Assembly: GCA_016795425.1 (NCBI GenBank)
Contig: JAEUHG010000103.1
Location: 1-64,000 of the forward strand
DNA: 64,000 nt
From: Verrucomicrobiales bacterium
Lineage (GTDB): Bacteria; Verrucomicrobiota; Verrucomicrobiia; Limisphaerales; CAIMTB01
Reading direction: 5' to 3'
Part shown: positions 43,283 through 51,474 of the stretch, in pieces
Position numbering within the stretch: position 1 is the first letter of the stretch
How the letters are laid out: each line of letters starts with the position of its first letter
The notes under the pieces: generated by a model
What the model was told of the DNA's origin: nothing
What the model saw: only the letters and a program-made list of their open reading frames with translations
Database searches by the model: none
Program-made: the position numbers and the translations under genes

Positions 43283-44755
43283 TCAGCGATGGGTACGAAG
43301 GCGCGTGGCTCGAATCAGCGATGCCACCTCGCGATCCGACAAGCTTCGAGTCCATACGCCGACCTCTTCGAGTTCGCCGTGGAACGCGCGGCTGGCTTTG
43401 CCGTTGACCACCTCGGCACCGATTCGCACCCACTCCGTCGCAAGGGAAAGGGACGGCTCGGTCCATCCGACGGTGGAGACCCGCGAGCCATCGAGGATCA
43501 GATGCAGCGTTTCTCCGTCCCAACGGACCACGAAGTCCGACCATCCGGCGGGAGGGTGAGCGGGCAGGGGAGCTTCAGCATGAACTCGGCGATCGCCTTG
43601 CCTCAGATCCAGCTGCAACGTTCCGGCGGTGGCAGACAGTCGCAGACCGGATGCGGCACCCGGCGGGAGGCCGTCGAAAATGACCCCGGACCAAAGGCCC
43701 TCCGGATGCCGGCTACGGACGTAGAGCGTGAATGCCCGGACGGGGTTCGGAAGAGGATTCTGAGCCTCGAAATAGCCTCCGCGAAGCAGGGCCACACGGG
43801 CATGAGGGAGGGCGCGCGGTCCATCGGCGCGGACATTGAATTCGACGTCGTCGAGGCTGCCCACATACCGGAGAGGGTTTCGGAGTTGGTGACCGCCCAC
43901 GCCGAAATCCCAGTGAGCGGCGGCGTCTCGGAGAGTGGCGGATCGTCTTCGCTCCCTGGGAGGAGAAACCGTGGGGGTTGCGGGCTTGAGAATCTTGAGG
44001 CGGATGTTGCGAAACTGGACCTGTGTCGGCGGCCCGCTGTGGAGTTGCAGGGCGAGGGCGCCCTGGGGATCGGCCCGGCGAGGATCATGATCGGTCACGC
44101 GGGCGGCCAATCGGCCGTTGACGCGGAGTTCGATCCTGGGGCCGAGGCACGTCAGATGATACTCGTGCCACTCTTCGAGTTTAAACCAGGCGGGTCCGGA
44201 TCCTTCGGCAAGGTCCTCGGTGATCGCCTTTCCGGCAGTGTCGAACACCGTCTGTTTTCCGCGCCATGCTAGGGTATGCCGGCCGAACTCGTCGTAAAGG
44301 CGGACCAGCCAGTCCGTTCGGAGATTGTTGTCCATCTGGTAGCCGGCGACGTCACCGTCCGGGAGGACCCGGCTGCGGAATTGGAACCCGTTGTTGATGC
44401 CGCCTTCACCGGTGAGTCGCGACTCGAGCTTCAATTCGAAGTCGGCCAGTTCACCTCCGGTCCACACGAGATATTGATTGGTGGTGCAGGGGCGATCCTT
44501 GGTGATCCGGCCGGTAATGGCGCCATCCTCGATGCTCCACCACGTCCGATCGGGGGCATTCCAGCCCTGAAGGGATATGCCGTCGAAGAGACTCTGAAAA
44601 CCGGGGTCCTCGGAGGCGGGCGCCGCCGAAGGTGCGGCAGGTGTCAGGGGCGATAACCAGCCCAGCATCACGAACGCCCCCAGGGCAGGGAGGAAGCCCC
44701 GGGGAATGGCTCGCGAGGCAGGGGTGGACGAGGCGTTGCGTGGGCTGGGGATCAC
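43283..44755 (-). CDS. DUF1080 and LamG-domain secreted protein
   Basis: This 490-residue protein has an N-terminal signal-like segment (FLPALGAFVMLGWLSPLTPA). It then has a DUF1080 (3-keto-disaccharide hydrolase-like, concanavalin fold) domain at about residues 50-245: FQSLFDGISLQGWNAPDRTW, DFELKLESRLTGEGGINNGF and EWHEYHLTCLGPRIELRVNG. A second concanavalin/LamG-like domain is at about 260-485 (LDLRQGDRRVHAEAPLP, GELEEVGVWTRSLSDREV). Some related proteins cleave 3-keto sugars, but no active site is assigned here. Its start is GTG at 44755, overlapping the metF stop by four bases (GTGA), so it is co-translated with metF. The upstream open frame within metF was excluded. Confidence 0.82.
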   Translation of the reverse strand: MIPSPRNASSTPASRAIPRGFLPALGAFVMLGWLSPLTPAAPSAAPASEDPGFQSLFDGISLQGWNAPDRTWWSIEDGAITGRITKDRPCTTNQYLVWTGGELADFELKLESRLTGEGGINNGFQFRSRVLPDGDVAGYQMDNNLRTDWLVRLYDEFGRHTLAWRGKQTVFDTAGKAITEDLAEGSGPAWFKLEEWHEYHLTCLGPRIELRVNGRLAARVTDHDPRRADPQGALALQLHSGPPTQVQFRNIRLKILKPATPTVSPPRERRRSATLRDAAAHWDFGVGGHQLRNPLRYVGSLDDVEFNVRADGPRALPHARVALLRGGYFEAQNPLPNPVRAFTLYVRSRHPEGLWSGVIFDGLPPGAASGLRLSATAGTLQLDLRQGDRRVHAEAPLPAHPPAGWSDFVVRWDGETLHLILDGSRVSTVGWTEPSLSLATEWVRIGAEVVNGKASRAFHGELEEVGVWTRSLSDREVASLIRATRLRTHR

Positions 44756-45642
44756 GGCAGGCGGAGGCGTTCGACCACTTCGCAGGTGGAGCGCGATTTG
44801 TTGAGGCAATAGAAATGGAGACCGGGCACCCCGCGATCCATCAGTTCGCGGCATTGTTGGGCGGCGTACTCGATGCCATAGGCGACCACGGCTTCGTCGT
44901 CGTCTCCCAATTCCGTAAGGCGCCGCATCATGGCGTCCGGAATGCGCGCGCCACACAGGGTGGTGAACTTCTTGACTTGGGATGCGGAGAGAATCGGGAG
45001 GATGCCGGGGATGACGGTGACCTGGGAACCGAGTCGGTTCCGGAGATGATCCCAGAACCCAAAAAAGTCCGAGTTGTCGAAGAACAACTGGGTGATCACG
45101 AAATCGGCGCCTTGATCCACCTTGTGTTTCAGTCGTTGCCAGTCGACCAGCTTGCCCTCCCCGCAGGCAATATGGCCTTCGGGAAAGCCGGCGACACCGA
45201 TGCAGAACCCGCCCAATTCGCGGAGGAATCTGACCAATTCCCATGAGTACTCGAAGCCGCCGTCCACCTTGGTCCATTCCGCGGCGCCCGCCGGCGGGTC
45301 ACCGCGTAGGGCGAGCAGATTGCGAATGCCACGCCGCCGCGCATCGGCCACCACGGCCTCCAGCATCTCTCGCGTGGAATTCACGCAGGTCAGATGAGCC
45401 ATGGCGGTGAGTCCATGGTCCTTCTGGATACGTTCCACGATGCCCAGGGTTTTCTCCCGGGTGCTGCCCCCGGCCCCATAGGTTACCGAACAATAGTCCG
45501 GCTTCAGGCGAAGCAAGGCTGGCAGCGTGCGCTCGAACAGATTGCGGTCGCCTTCGTCGGTCTTGGGAGGGAAGAACTCGAAGGACAACGCCGGACGACC
45601 GTTGGACCTGGTGCGAGCGTGAATATCGCGGATGAACTCCAT
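44752..45642 (-). CDS. metF: methylenetetrahydrofolate reductase
   Basis: MetF reduces 5,10-methylenetetrahydrofolate to 5-methyltetrahydrofolate for methionine synthesis, using FAD. The 296-residue protein has LSFEFFPPKTDEGDRNLFE with the catalytic Glu, DYCSVTYGAGGSTREKTLG and LTAMAHLTCVNSTREML with NLLALRGDPP. The start is the ATG at 45642. The coding end overlaps the GTG of the DUF1080 gene by four bases. It is divergent from the Sco-like gene, with 91 bases between that contain a 14-bp palindrome. Confidence 0.95.
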   Translation of the reverse strand: MEFIRDIHARTRSNGRPALSFEFFPPKTDEGDRNLFERTLPALLRLKPDYCSVTYGAGGSTREKTLGIVERIQKDHGLTAMAHLTCVNSTREMLEAVVADARRRGIRNLLALRGDPPAGAAEWTKVDGGFEYSWELVRFLRELGGFCIGVAGFPEGHIACGEGKLVDWQRLKHKVDQGADFVITQLFFDNSDFFGFWDHLRNRLGSQVTVIPGILPILSASQVKKFTTLCGARIPDAMMRRLTELGDDDEAVVAYGIEYAAQQCRELMDRGVPGLHFYCLNKSRSTCEVVERLRLP

Positions 45643-45685
45643 GGGCGGTCGAGTTTGTGCGACCCGACCGCGACCTGCAAGGGTG

Positions 45686-45699
45686 AGGGAGGCCTCCCT
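45686..45699. promoter_or_regulatory. 14-bp palindrome between metF and the CusF-Sco gene
   Basis: AGGGAGGCCTCCCT is a perfect palindrome in the 91-base divergent gap, 44 bases before metF and 35 before the copper gene. It is a candidate operator for either gene. No regulator is known. Confidence 0.45.
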
Positions 45700-45733
45700 G
45701 GCGCTCCCGCGGTCCTGCGTCTATGATCGGCTC

Positions 45734-46675
45734 GTGAAACGAGGCGTTGTCTGGGCGACCGCAGCCTTGGTGCTGTTGAACGTAGTGGTCCTGTTGATTT
45801 ACCTGTTTCGGCCCCCTGGATCCGCAAGATCAGCGGGACAGGAAGCGGTGGCGGAATCGTCCGCCGGCCAGGCCGGTACCTATTCGGTGACCGGCGTGGT
45901 CAAGGAATTGCGTGCCGATGGTTCCAACGTGGTGATTCGTCACGAGATCGTGCCCGGTTTGATGCCGGCGATGACGATGCCTTTCACCGCACGCGATCCC
46001 CGTGAGATTGCCAGCCTGAAGCCGGGTGATGCGGTGACCTTTCGCCTTCTCATGACGGCGGATGAAAGTTGGATCGACCAGGTGAACAAGGTCGGGGCCG
46101 CGGCCGAAGAGCCGGCTTTCGACTATTCCCAGAGCCGCATCGTGCGCGATGTGGAACCCCTCGAAATCGGCGATTTGGCTCCTGACTACGTCTTCACGAA
46201 CCAGTTGGGGCAACCGGTGAAACTCAGCGATTGGCGAGGTCAGGTGGTGGCGCTGACGTTCATGTTCACGCGTTGCCCGCTTCCGGAGTTCTGTCCGCGC
46301 ATGGCGAAGAATTTTGCCGCCGTGGCGGCGACGCTGAGCGAGGGGGCGGGAGGACCGACGAATTGGCACCTGGCGAGTCTGACCATCGATCCGCTGTTCG
46401 ATTCGCCGGCCGTACTAAAGGCCTACTCGGGCGGTGTTAATACCGTTCCTGATCGATGGTCGTTTCTTACCGGAGCGTTGATCGACATCGATGCCATCGC
46501 GGAACAACTGGGCCTGCTCTATCGACGGCAATCCCCGACCGCGCTCCCCGATCACAATCTGCGAACGGCGGTCTTCGATCCAAAAGGCCGGCTCACCCAG
46601 CTGATCATCGGCAATACGTGGAAGCCTGAAGAATTGGTGGACGCCATCCGCAGCGCTGCGGTCCGCGGCGAGTGA
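45734..46675 (+). CDS. CusF-domain and Sco/SenC fusion protein
   Basis: This 313-residue protein has an N-terminal membrane segment (ATAALVLLNVVVLLIYLF). A CusF-like copper-binding domain covers about residues 50-120 (SVTGVVKELRADGSNVVIRH, LMPAMTMPFTARDP; His70, Met80 and Met82 at the CusF ligand positions, with Met77 where CusF has a Trp). A Sco/SenC thioredoxin-like domain at about 145-310 has Cys181 and Cys187 in TRCPLPEFCPRM and a His in LPDHNLRTAVFD, the ligands for copper delivery to cytochrome c oxidase. The Cys spacing is CxxxxxC rather than the classical CxxxC. The GTG at 45734 gives a good membrane anchor. Copper handling in the periplasm is inferred from both domains. Confidence 0.88.
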   Translation: MKRGVVWATAALVLLNVVVLLIYLFRPPGSARSAGQEAVAESSAGQAGTYSVTGVVKELRADGSNVVIRHEIVPGLMPAMTMPFTARDPREIASLKPGDAVTFRLLMTADESWIDQVNKVGAAAEEPAFDYSQSRIVRDVEPLEIGDLAPDYVFTNQLGQPVKLSDWRGQVVALTFMFTRCPLPEFCPRMAKNFAAVAATLSEGAGGPTNWHLASLTIDPLFDSPAVLKAYSGGVNTVPDRWSFLTGALIDIDAIAEQLGLLYRRQSPTALPDHNLRTAVFDPKGRLTQLIIGNTWKPEELVDAIRSAAVRGE

Positions 46676-46707
46676 TGCGATCGGGACGTCGGCGAGGGGC
46701 GGGGCGA

Positions 46708-47016
46708 TTATCCAAGAATGGCGCGCACAAAATTCTGAAAGGAATCCCACTGGGCCAGAAAACGTTCGATCTGGAAACCGCACCCGACCATCAGCGTCGC
46801 CGCGCAGGCGCCAAAAAACAAAAGACTCGCGGTCTCGACGGTTTCACCGGCACTGGCCTCCCGGGCACACGCGCGAGCGAGGTCCAGGGTGGGGGACGAA
46901 GTTTCGACCGGTGATTTCTGGTTGGTAACGCGCCGCTGCGGTGCGGACCGAAATCGGGAGGCCGGGGCGTGGATGGGCGGGAGCGACAAATTCATGACGA
47001 GCGTAGGAGTGTTCAT
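46708..47016 (-). CDS. small predicted membrane protein
   Basis: This 102-residue predicted protein is mainly polar for 55 residues and then has ETASLLFFGACAATLMVGCGF, a hydrophobic stretch long enough for a membrane helix, followed by QIERFLAQWDSFQNFVRAIL. No family is recognised. Two in-frame ATGs near the start (47016 and 46995) are possible and neither has a Shine-Dalgarno sequence. It is convergent with the CusF-Sco gene, which ends 32 bases away. An open frame of this length could arise by chance in a GC-rich genome, so the call is tentative. Confidence 0.45.
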   Translation of the reverse strand: MNTPTLVMNLSLPPIHAPASRFRSAPQRRVTNQKSPVETSSPTLDLARACAREASAGETVETASLLFFGACAATLMVGCGFQIERFLAQWDSFQNFVRAILG

Positions 47017-47307
47017 CGGTGGGCGTCTCAATGAAGGCGATGCTGGGGCCAAACACACCGAGGTCTCGGTTGGGGTTGCAAATTTGTTCACGAGTCCCCG
47101 GTTTAGCAGCCCGGATGCCAGCCGCGAGACGCTGCCCATGCCGGGCCTCGGCAACTGAAAACCTCTGGGTGGCGGGGCGGTAACCGGCCGTCGGAGCCAC
47201 CGCGCGTTTCGGAAATGTGAAGGGCAGTTCCGGTTGTGGGACGCGGACGCGGCTTGCTTGCAGGGGCGCGATCGGGCTAATTCGCCGCTCCAACCTTGGA
47301 AATCACC

Positions 47308-47607
47308 ATGAGCTCGGTACCCGTCACCGTCACCGCCCGATTAAAGGCCCAGCCCGGAAAGCAGACCGCCTTGCGCGAGTTGCTCGCTGCCCTCGTCGTC
47401 CCCACGCGTCGCGAGGACGGATGCCTGAATTATGATCTCCACGTGGCATCCGACGATCCGTCCGTGCTGCTCTTCCACGAAAATTGGCGGAGCAAAGCCG
47501 ATCTGGATCGCCACCTGGGCAGCCCGCACGTGACGGCGGTTCTGGCCCAGCTTCCGGCGCTTTTGGCCGAACCGCCGGAAATGACGCTGTGGTCAAAGAT
47601 CGCCTGA
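47308..47607 (+). CDS. ABM-domain (YgiN-type) monooxygenase
   Basis: The 99-residue protein is a ferredoxin-like antibiotic biosynthesis monooxygenase-domain protein, related to the quinol monooxygenase YgiN. The N-terminal VTVTARLKAQPGKQTALREL, then EDGCLNYDLHVASDDPSVLLFHENW and a final strand (EMTLWSKIA) match the fold, and the expected dimer would bind a small aromatic or quinone. The substrate is unknown. The ATG at 47308 is preceded by TTGGAAA and was preferred over a TTG four codons upstream. The Gfo/Idh gene starts 14 bases after it. Confidence 0.85.
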   Translation: MSSVPVTVTARLKAQPGKQTALRELLAALVVPTRREDGCLNYDLHVASDDPSVLLFHENWRSKADLDRHLGSPHVTAVLAQLPALLAEPPEMTLWSKIA

Positions 47608-47621
47608 TCCTCTGCACCCCT

Positions 47622-48698
47622 ATGGGCTCGCTCCGTTTCGCCATCGTCGGGTGCGGCGGTATCACGCTGCAGAATCACCTTCCCGGGCTCGCCCTCTGTC
47701 CGGAGGTTCGAGTCACCGCCGTGTGCGACGCCGATCCGGCGACGCTGGATCGGGCGCGGCGCGAGACCGGCGCTGGAACGGCGTCCGCGGATTTCCACCA
47801 GGTCGTCACGCGCGATGATGTGGATGCGGTGATTATCGCGACGCCGAACTTCACCCATCCCGCGATTGCCCTTGAGGCGATCGCCCACGGCAAACATGTC
47901 CTGTGCGAGAAGCCGCTGGCATTGAACCAGGAGGATGCGTGGCTCATGGCGAAGGCGGCGGATGCCGCTGGTGTGAGGAACATGACCGCGTTCACCTACC
48001 GGTTCGTGCCGGCGATGCGTTACCTCCATCATCTGGTCCAGCGCGGGGACCTCGGGCAGCCCTATCACTACCGCTCCTGCCGACTTCAAGACTGGGGCAC
48101 GCGGAACCTGGGGTGGCGCCAACAAAAGGCCCTCGCCGGAACAGGGGAACTGGGCGACATGCTGAGCCACCGCATCGATTTTGCGCATCACCTGGTCGGA
48201 CCGATGCGCCGGTTGGTGGCGAATCTCAAGAATCTGACCCCGGTGCGGGACGGGCGCCCGAACGACACCGACGATTGGGTGGCGATCCTGGCGGAATTCC
48301 AATCGGGCGCCACGGCCGTGATGGAGAGTTCCAAGCTGGCCAGCGGCCGCAATGAAAGTTGGCGCAGTCTGGATTACGTCGAGATCAACGGCAGCGAAGC
48401 CACGTTCGAATTCACCACCGGTCGGTGGGACAGTCTTCAGTCCGGAAGAAAGGGAGGCCCCGGTCTCACCGCGCTGCCGGTTCCACGGGAGTTCTGGGTC
48501 TGGCCGGGATCAACGCGGGATCCCTCGCAAGGCGATCCGCTGGTCGCCTTCCGTTATGACCAGGCCGTGGAGTTCGTGAATGCGATTCGCGAGCAGCGCG
48601 CGTGCGCGGTGACCTTCGCGGACGGCGCGCGCGCGCAGGCCGTGATGGACGCCGCCCTTGCATCGGCCAGCGCCGGGGGATGGGTGGACTTGCGCTAG
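47622..48698 (+). CDS. Gfo/Idh/MocA family oxidoreductase
   Basis: This 358-residue NAD(P)-dependent oxidoreductase has the N-terminal Rossmann motif FAIVGCGGITLQNHLPGL, then VDAVIIATPNFTHPAIALEA and the family signature HGKHVLCEKPLAL with the catalytic Lys. The C-terminal domain carries FTYRFVPAMRYLHHLVQ and GTGELGDMLSHRIDFAHHLV. These enzymes act on sugars or inositols; the substrate is unknown. The ATG at 47622 was chosen for the Rossmann loop. It probably forms a small operon with the ABM gene and is convergent with ftsK. Confidence 0.9.
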   Translation: MGSLRFAIVGCGGITLQNHLPGLALCPEVRVTAVCDADPATLDRARRETGAGTASADFHQVVTRDDVDAVIIATPNFTHPAIALEAIAHGKHVLCEKPLALNQEDAWLMAKAADAAGVRNMTAFTYRFVPAMRYLHHLVQRGDLGQPYHYRSCRLQDWGTRNLGWRQQKALAGTGELGDMLSHRIDFAHHLVGPMRRLVANLKNLTPVRDGRPNDTDDWVAILAEFQSGATAVMESSKLASGRNESWRSLDYVEINGSEATFEFTTGRWDSLQSGRKGGPGLTALPVPREFWVWPGSTRDPSQGDPLVAFRYDQAVEFVNAIREQRACAVTFADGARAQAVMDAALASASAGGWVDLR

Positions 48699-48723
48699 GT
48701 TCCCGGGCGGGAGGGTGAGGGAC

Positions 48724-51375
48724 TCAGACGAGTTGTTGTTTGCCGCCGTCGTGACCTTGACCGTCGAGGTCGATGAGAATCTCGCGCGGTTCGGCGCCGC
48801 GGGCAGGTCCAATGACACCGCGCTCCTCCAGAATGTCCATCATGCGGGCCGCGCGGCCGTAGCCAATCTTGAGGCGGCGCTGGAGCAGGGACGTGCTGGC
48901 CTTGCCTTCGCTGCGGATGACTTCGATGCAATCCTCCACCAGGGTTTCGTCCTCCTCGCTGCTCTCGCCGTCGAGTTCGCGCACGGGCTTTTGCAGCTGC
49001 TGGTGGATTTCGATCTCGTAGCTGGGCTTTCCCTGTTTGGCGATGAAATCGACGATCGACTGGATTTCCTGATCGGTGACCAGGGCGCCCTGGGCGCGGA
49101 TGAGGCGACCCGACCCCGGTGGGAGATACAGCATGTCGCCTTTGCCGAGCAGTTTGTCGGCGCCCATCTGGTCAAGAATGGTCCGTGAATCCACCTTGCT
49201 CGCCACCTGGAAGGCGATGCGGGCGGGGATGTTGGCTTTGATGACGCCGGTAATGACGTCGACCGAGGGGCGCTGCGTGGCAACGATGCAGTGGATGCCG
49301 GCGGCGCGAGCCATCTGGGTGATGCGGGCGATGGCCATCTCGACATCCGCCGGGGCCACCAGCATGAGGTCGGCCAACTCGTCGATGATGACGACGATAT
49401 AACTGAGCTTGTCGGGAATGACGATGTCCTCGTCCTGGGCTGTGACCATCTCCTCGTCGAGTTCGACGGCGAATCCTTCCTGGCTGGCTTCGATCTTCTC
49501 CTTGGTGGCGGACAGGGGCAGTTCCTGCTGGGGCGAAGGCGGGGGCGGGGTCTTGGGGCGTTCGTTGAACGCCTTGATATTGCGGACACCGACCTTGGCG
49601 AAGATCTGATACCGCTTCTCCATTTCATTCACCACCCAACGCAAGGCCAGCACCACTTTCTTGGGGTCCGTGACGACCGGGACCACCAGGTGCGGCAAAA
49701 CATTGTACTGCTGGAGTTCGACCACTTTGGGGTCGATCATGACGAAACGGAGTTGGTCGGGTGCGAATCGGTAGAGGAGCGAGGCGATGATGCAGTTGAT
49801 GCACACCGATTTTCCCGACCCGGTGCTGCCGGCGATCAGGAGGTGGGGCATGTCGGCGAGGTCCGCGATCATCGGATGCCCGTACACGTCCTTACCCAGA
49901 GCGAGCGGAATGCGGGCTTTGGTACGGGTCCATTCCTCGGACTCCAGCAGGTCGCGCATGATGACCTTGGTCTTCACCGAGTTGGGAACCTCGATGCCAA
50001 CGGAGCTTTTTCCCGGGACGGGTGCCAGGATGTGGATGCGCTCCGCTTTGAGGGCCGCGGCAATGTTGTTGGTAAGGGCCGTGATACGTTCCAGCTTGAT
50101 GCCGGGCGAGGGATGCAGTTCGTAGCGTGTGATCGTGGGGCCCTTGGTGATGTCTCCCAGGGCGACTTCGATGCCGAACTGCGCCAAGGTCTGCTGCATC
50201 AACCGCGCGTTGGCGATGAGTTCCTCCTTCGATTCGGTCGGCTGAATCGTGAGATCCGGAGACTGAAGCAGGGAGAGGGGCGGCAGTTGGTAATTGCCAA
50301 TGGCCGGCGCGGACGCGACCGCGAGTTTTCTGCGGGGATTGACCATCCGGCCACGAAGCGGAACAGGAAGCGTCGGTTCGTCATCGTCGACCTCGTCCGA
50401 TCCGGCCTTCGCATCTTCGCCTGTCTTCTTGGCGTCGGATTTCGCGCTCGCCGACGCGGGGGATGCGGCGGCGATTTCGTTGGCGGTGATGACTTCGCCC
50501 TCCAAATCCTCCGGCGGTTCGGGTGCGGGAGGTGCTTTGGAGGATTTGCCGCCCGGGCTGGCCGGCTTGACCTGGGGCACGCTGAGGTCGCGCACCGTCG
50601 GTTCGGGCACTGGTTTCAGGTCGGGGCCGACGCCCGGAGGCGGCGGCGGTGTCCGAAGTTCCTCGGCGGAAACCGATGTGACGCCGCTTCCTTTGGCGGG
50701 TTTCTCCGAGGCGGGACGCTCGCGGTCGACCATTTCCTGCAAGCGCCGCGCTTCCTTCTCCAGTTGCTGGGCCTTCTTTTGCAGTCGGAGTTCCTCGTCG
50801 AGGGCTGCTTCGGCCGCCTCCCGTCGGCGCTGCCACCAATCGCGGATCCAGTCGAACAATTGAAAGTCCGACATGCCCAGCAGACTGAGCAGGTAAAGCA
50901 GGAGGAAGGCGGCCATGGAGCCGGCGTAACCGATGAAACGAAACAGGTACTGATTGAGCAGGTTTCCCAGGAGTCCGCCCGCGAGGTCACCACCGAGCAC
51001 CTGACCGATGAACCGCGCATTGAGGTCGAAGAATCCCGCGGTCACCACTACCAGCAGCACCAACCAGATCCAGCGTCGGCGCGCGAAAGCGAATGCCTCG
51101 GCGAGGCAGCCGAGGCCGTAAATCAGCACCCCGACCGGCAGCAAAAAGGCGCTGGCGCCGAAGAAGAAGAACGACAGGTCCCCCCACCAGGCGCCGATGG
51201 GCCCGATCCAGTTGTGCGCCGGATCGTTGGGGCGCGCGGTATTGGCGCGGAGGTCGAGCCGATCATAGGACAGCAGCGAGAGCAGCCAGACCATGGCGAT
51301 CGCCACCAGGACCAGGCCGATCCAGTCACGTCGACCGCGATTGAGGGAAGATTCGTTGGCCACCTGCCTTGCCAT
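48724..51375 (-). CDS. ftsK: DNA translocase FtsK
   Basis: FtsK pumps chromosome DNA at the division septum and helps dimer resolution. The 883-residue protein has four membrane segments at about residues 19-37, 66-90, 102-115 and 150-167. A linker with coiled-coil and Pro/Lys/Ala-rich parts follows, and the motor begins near 380. Walker A GSTGSGKS is at 516-523, Walker B is in YIVVIIDELADLM, and the C-terminal gamma domain holds RRLKIGYGRAARMMDILE and GPARGAEPREIL. The start ATG at 51375 was chosen for the TM1 position. The very long open frame upstream is antisense to the YihY gene. Confidence 0.96.
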   Translation of the reverse strand: MARQVANESSLNRGRRDWIGLVLVAIAMVWLLSLLSYDRLDLRANTARPNDPAHNWIGPIGAWWGDLSFFFFGASAFLLPVGVLIYGLGCLAEAFAFARRRWIWLVLLVVVTAGFFDLNARFIGQVLGGDLAGGLLGNLLNQYLFRFIGYAGSMAAFLLLYLLSLLGMSDFQLFDWIRDWWQRRREAAEAALDEELRLQKKAQQLEKEARRLQEMVDRERPASEKPAKGSGVTSVSAEELRTPPPPPGVGPDLKPVPEPTVRDLSVPQVKPASPGGKSSKAPPAPEPPEDLEGEVITANEIAAASPASASAKSDAKKTGEDAKAGSDEVDDDEPTLPVPLRGRMVNPRRKLAVASAPAIGNYQLPPLSLLQSPDLTIQPTESKEELIANARLMQQTLAQFGIEVALGDITKGPTITRYELHPSPGIKLERITALTNNIAAALKAERIHILAPVPGKSSVGIEVPNSVKTKVIMRDLLESEEWTRTKARIPLALGKDVYGHPMIADLADMPHLLIAGSTGSGKSVCINCIIASLLYRFAPDQLRFVMIDPKVVELQQYNVLPHLVVPVVTDPKKVVLALRWVVNEMEKRYQIFAKVGVRNIKAFNERPKTPPPPSPQQELPLSATKEKIEASQEGFAVELDEEMVTAQDEDIVIPDKLSYIVVIIDELADLMLVAPADVEMAIARITQMARAAGIHCIVATQRPSVDVITGVIKANIPARIAFQVASKVDSRTILDQMGADKLLGKGDMLYLPPGSGRLIRAQGALVTDQEIQSIVDFIAKQGKPSYEIEIHQQLQKPVRELDGESSEEDETLVEDCIEVIRSEGKASTSLLQRRLKIGYGRAARMMDILEERGVIGPARGAEPREILIDLDGQGHDGGKQQLV

Positions 51376-51474
51376 GAGGGAAGCACGATAGCAGCCGGGA
51401 CGGCGGCGGTCACGTTCGGATGCGCTGGGGAGTGGGAAGACTGGCTGGTCTTGGGCTGGGATTTCGGATAGGGC

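Noticed and set aside
49291..51471. Open frame of 726 codons on the plus strand, opposite ftsK
   Set aside because: Antisense shadow of the FtsK coding region, with repetitive Arg/Gly/Asp composition typical of reverse frames.
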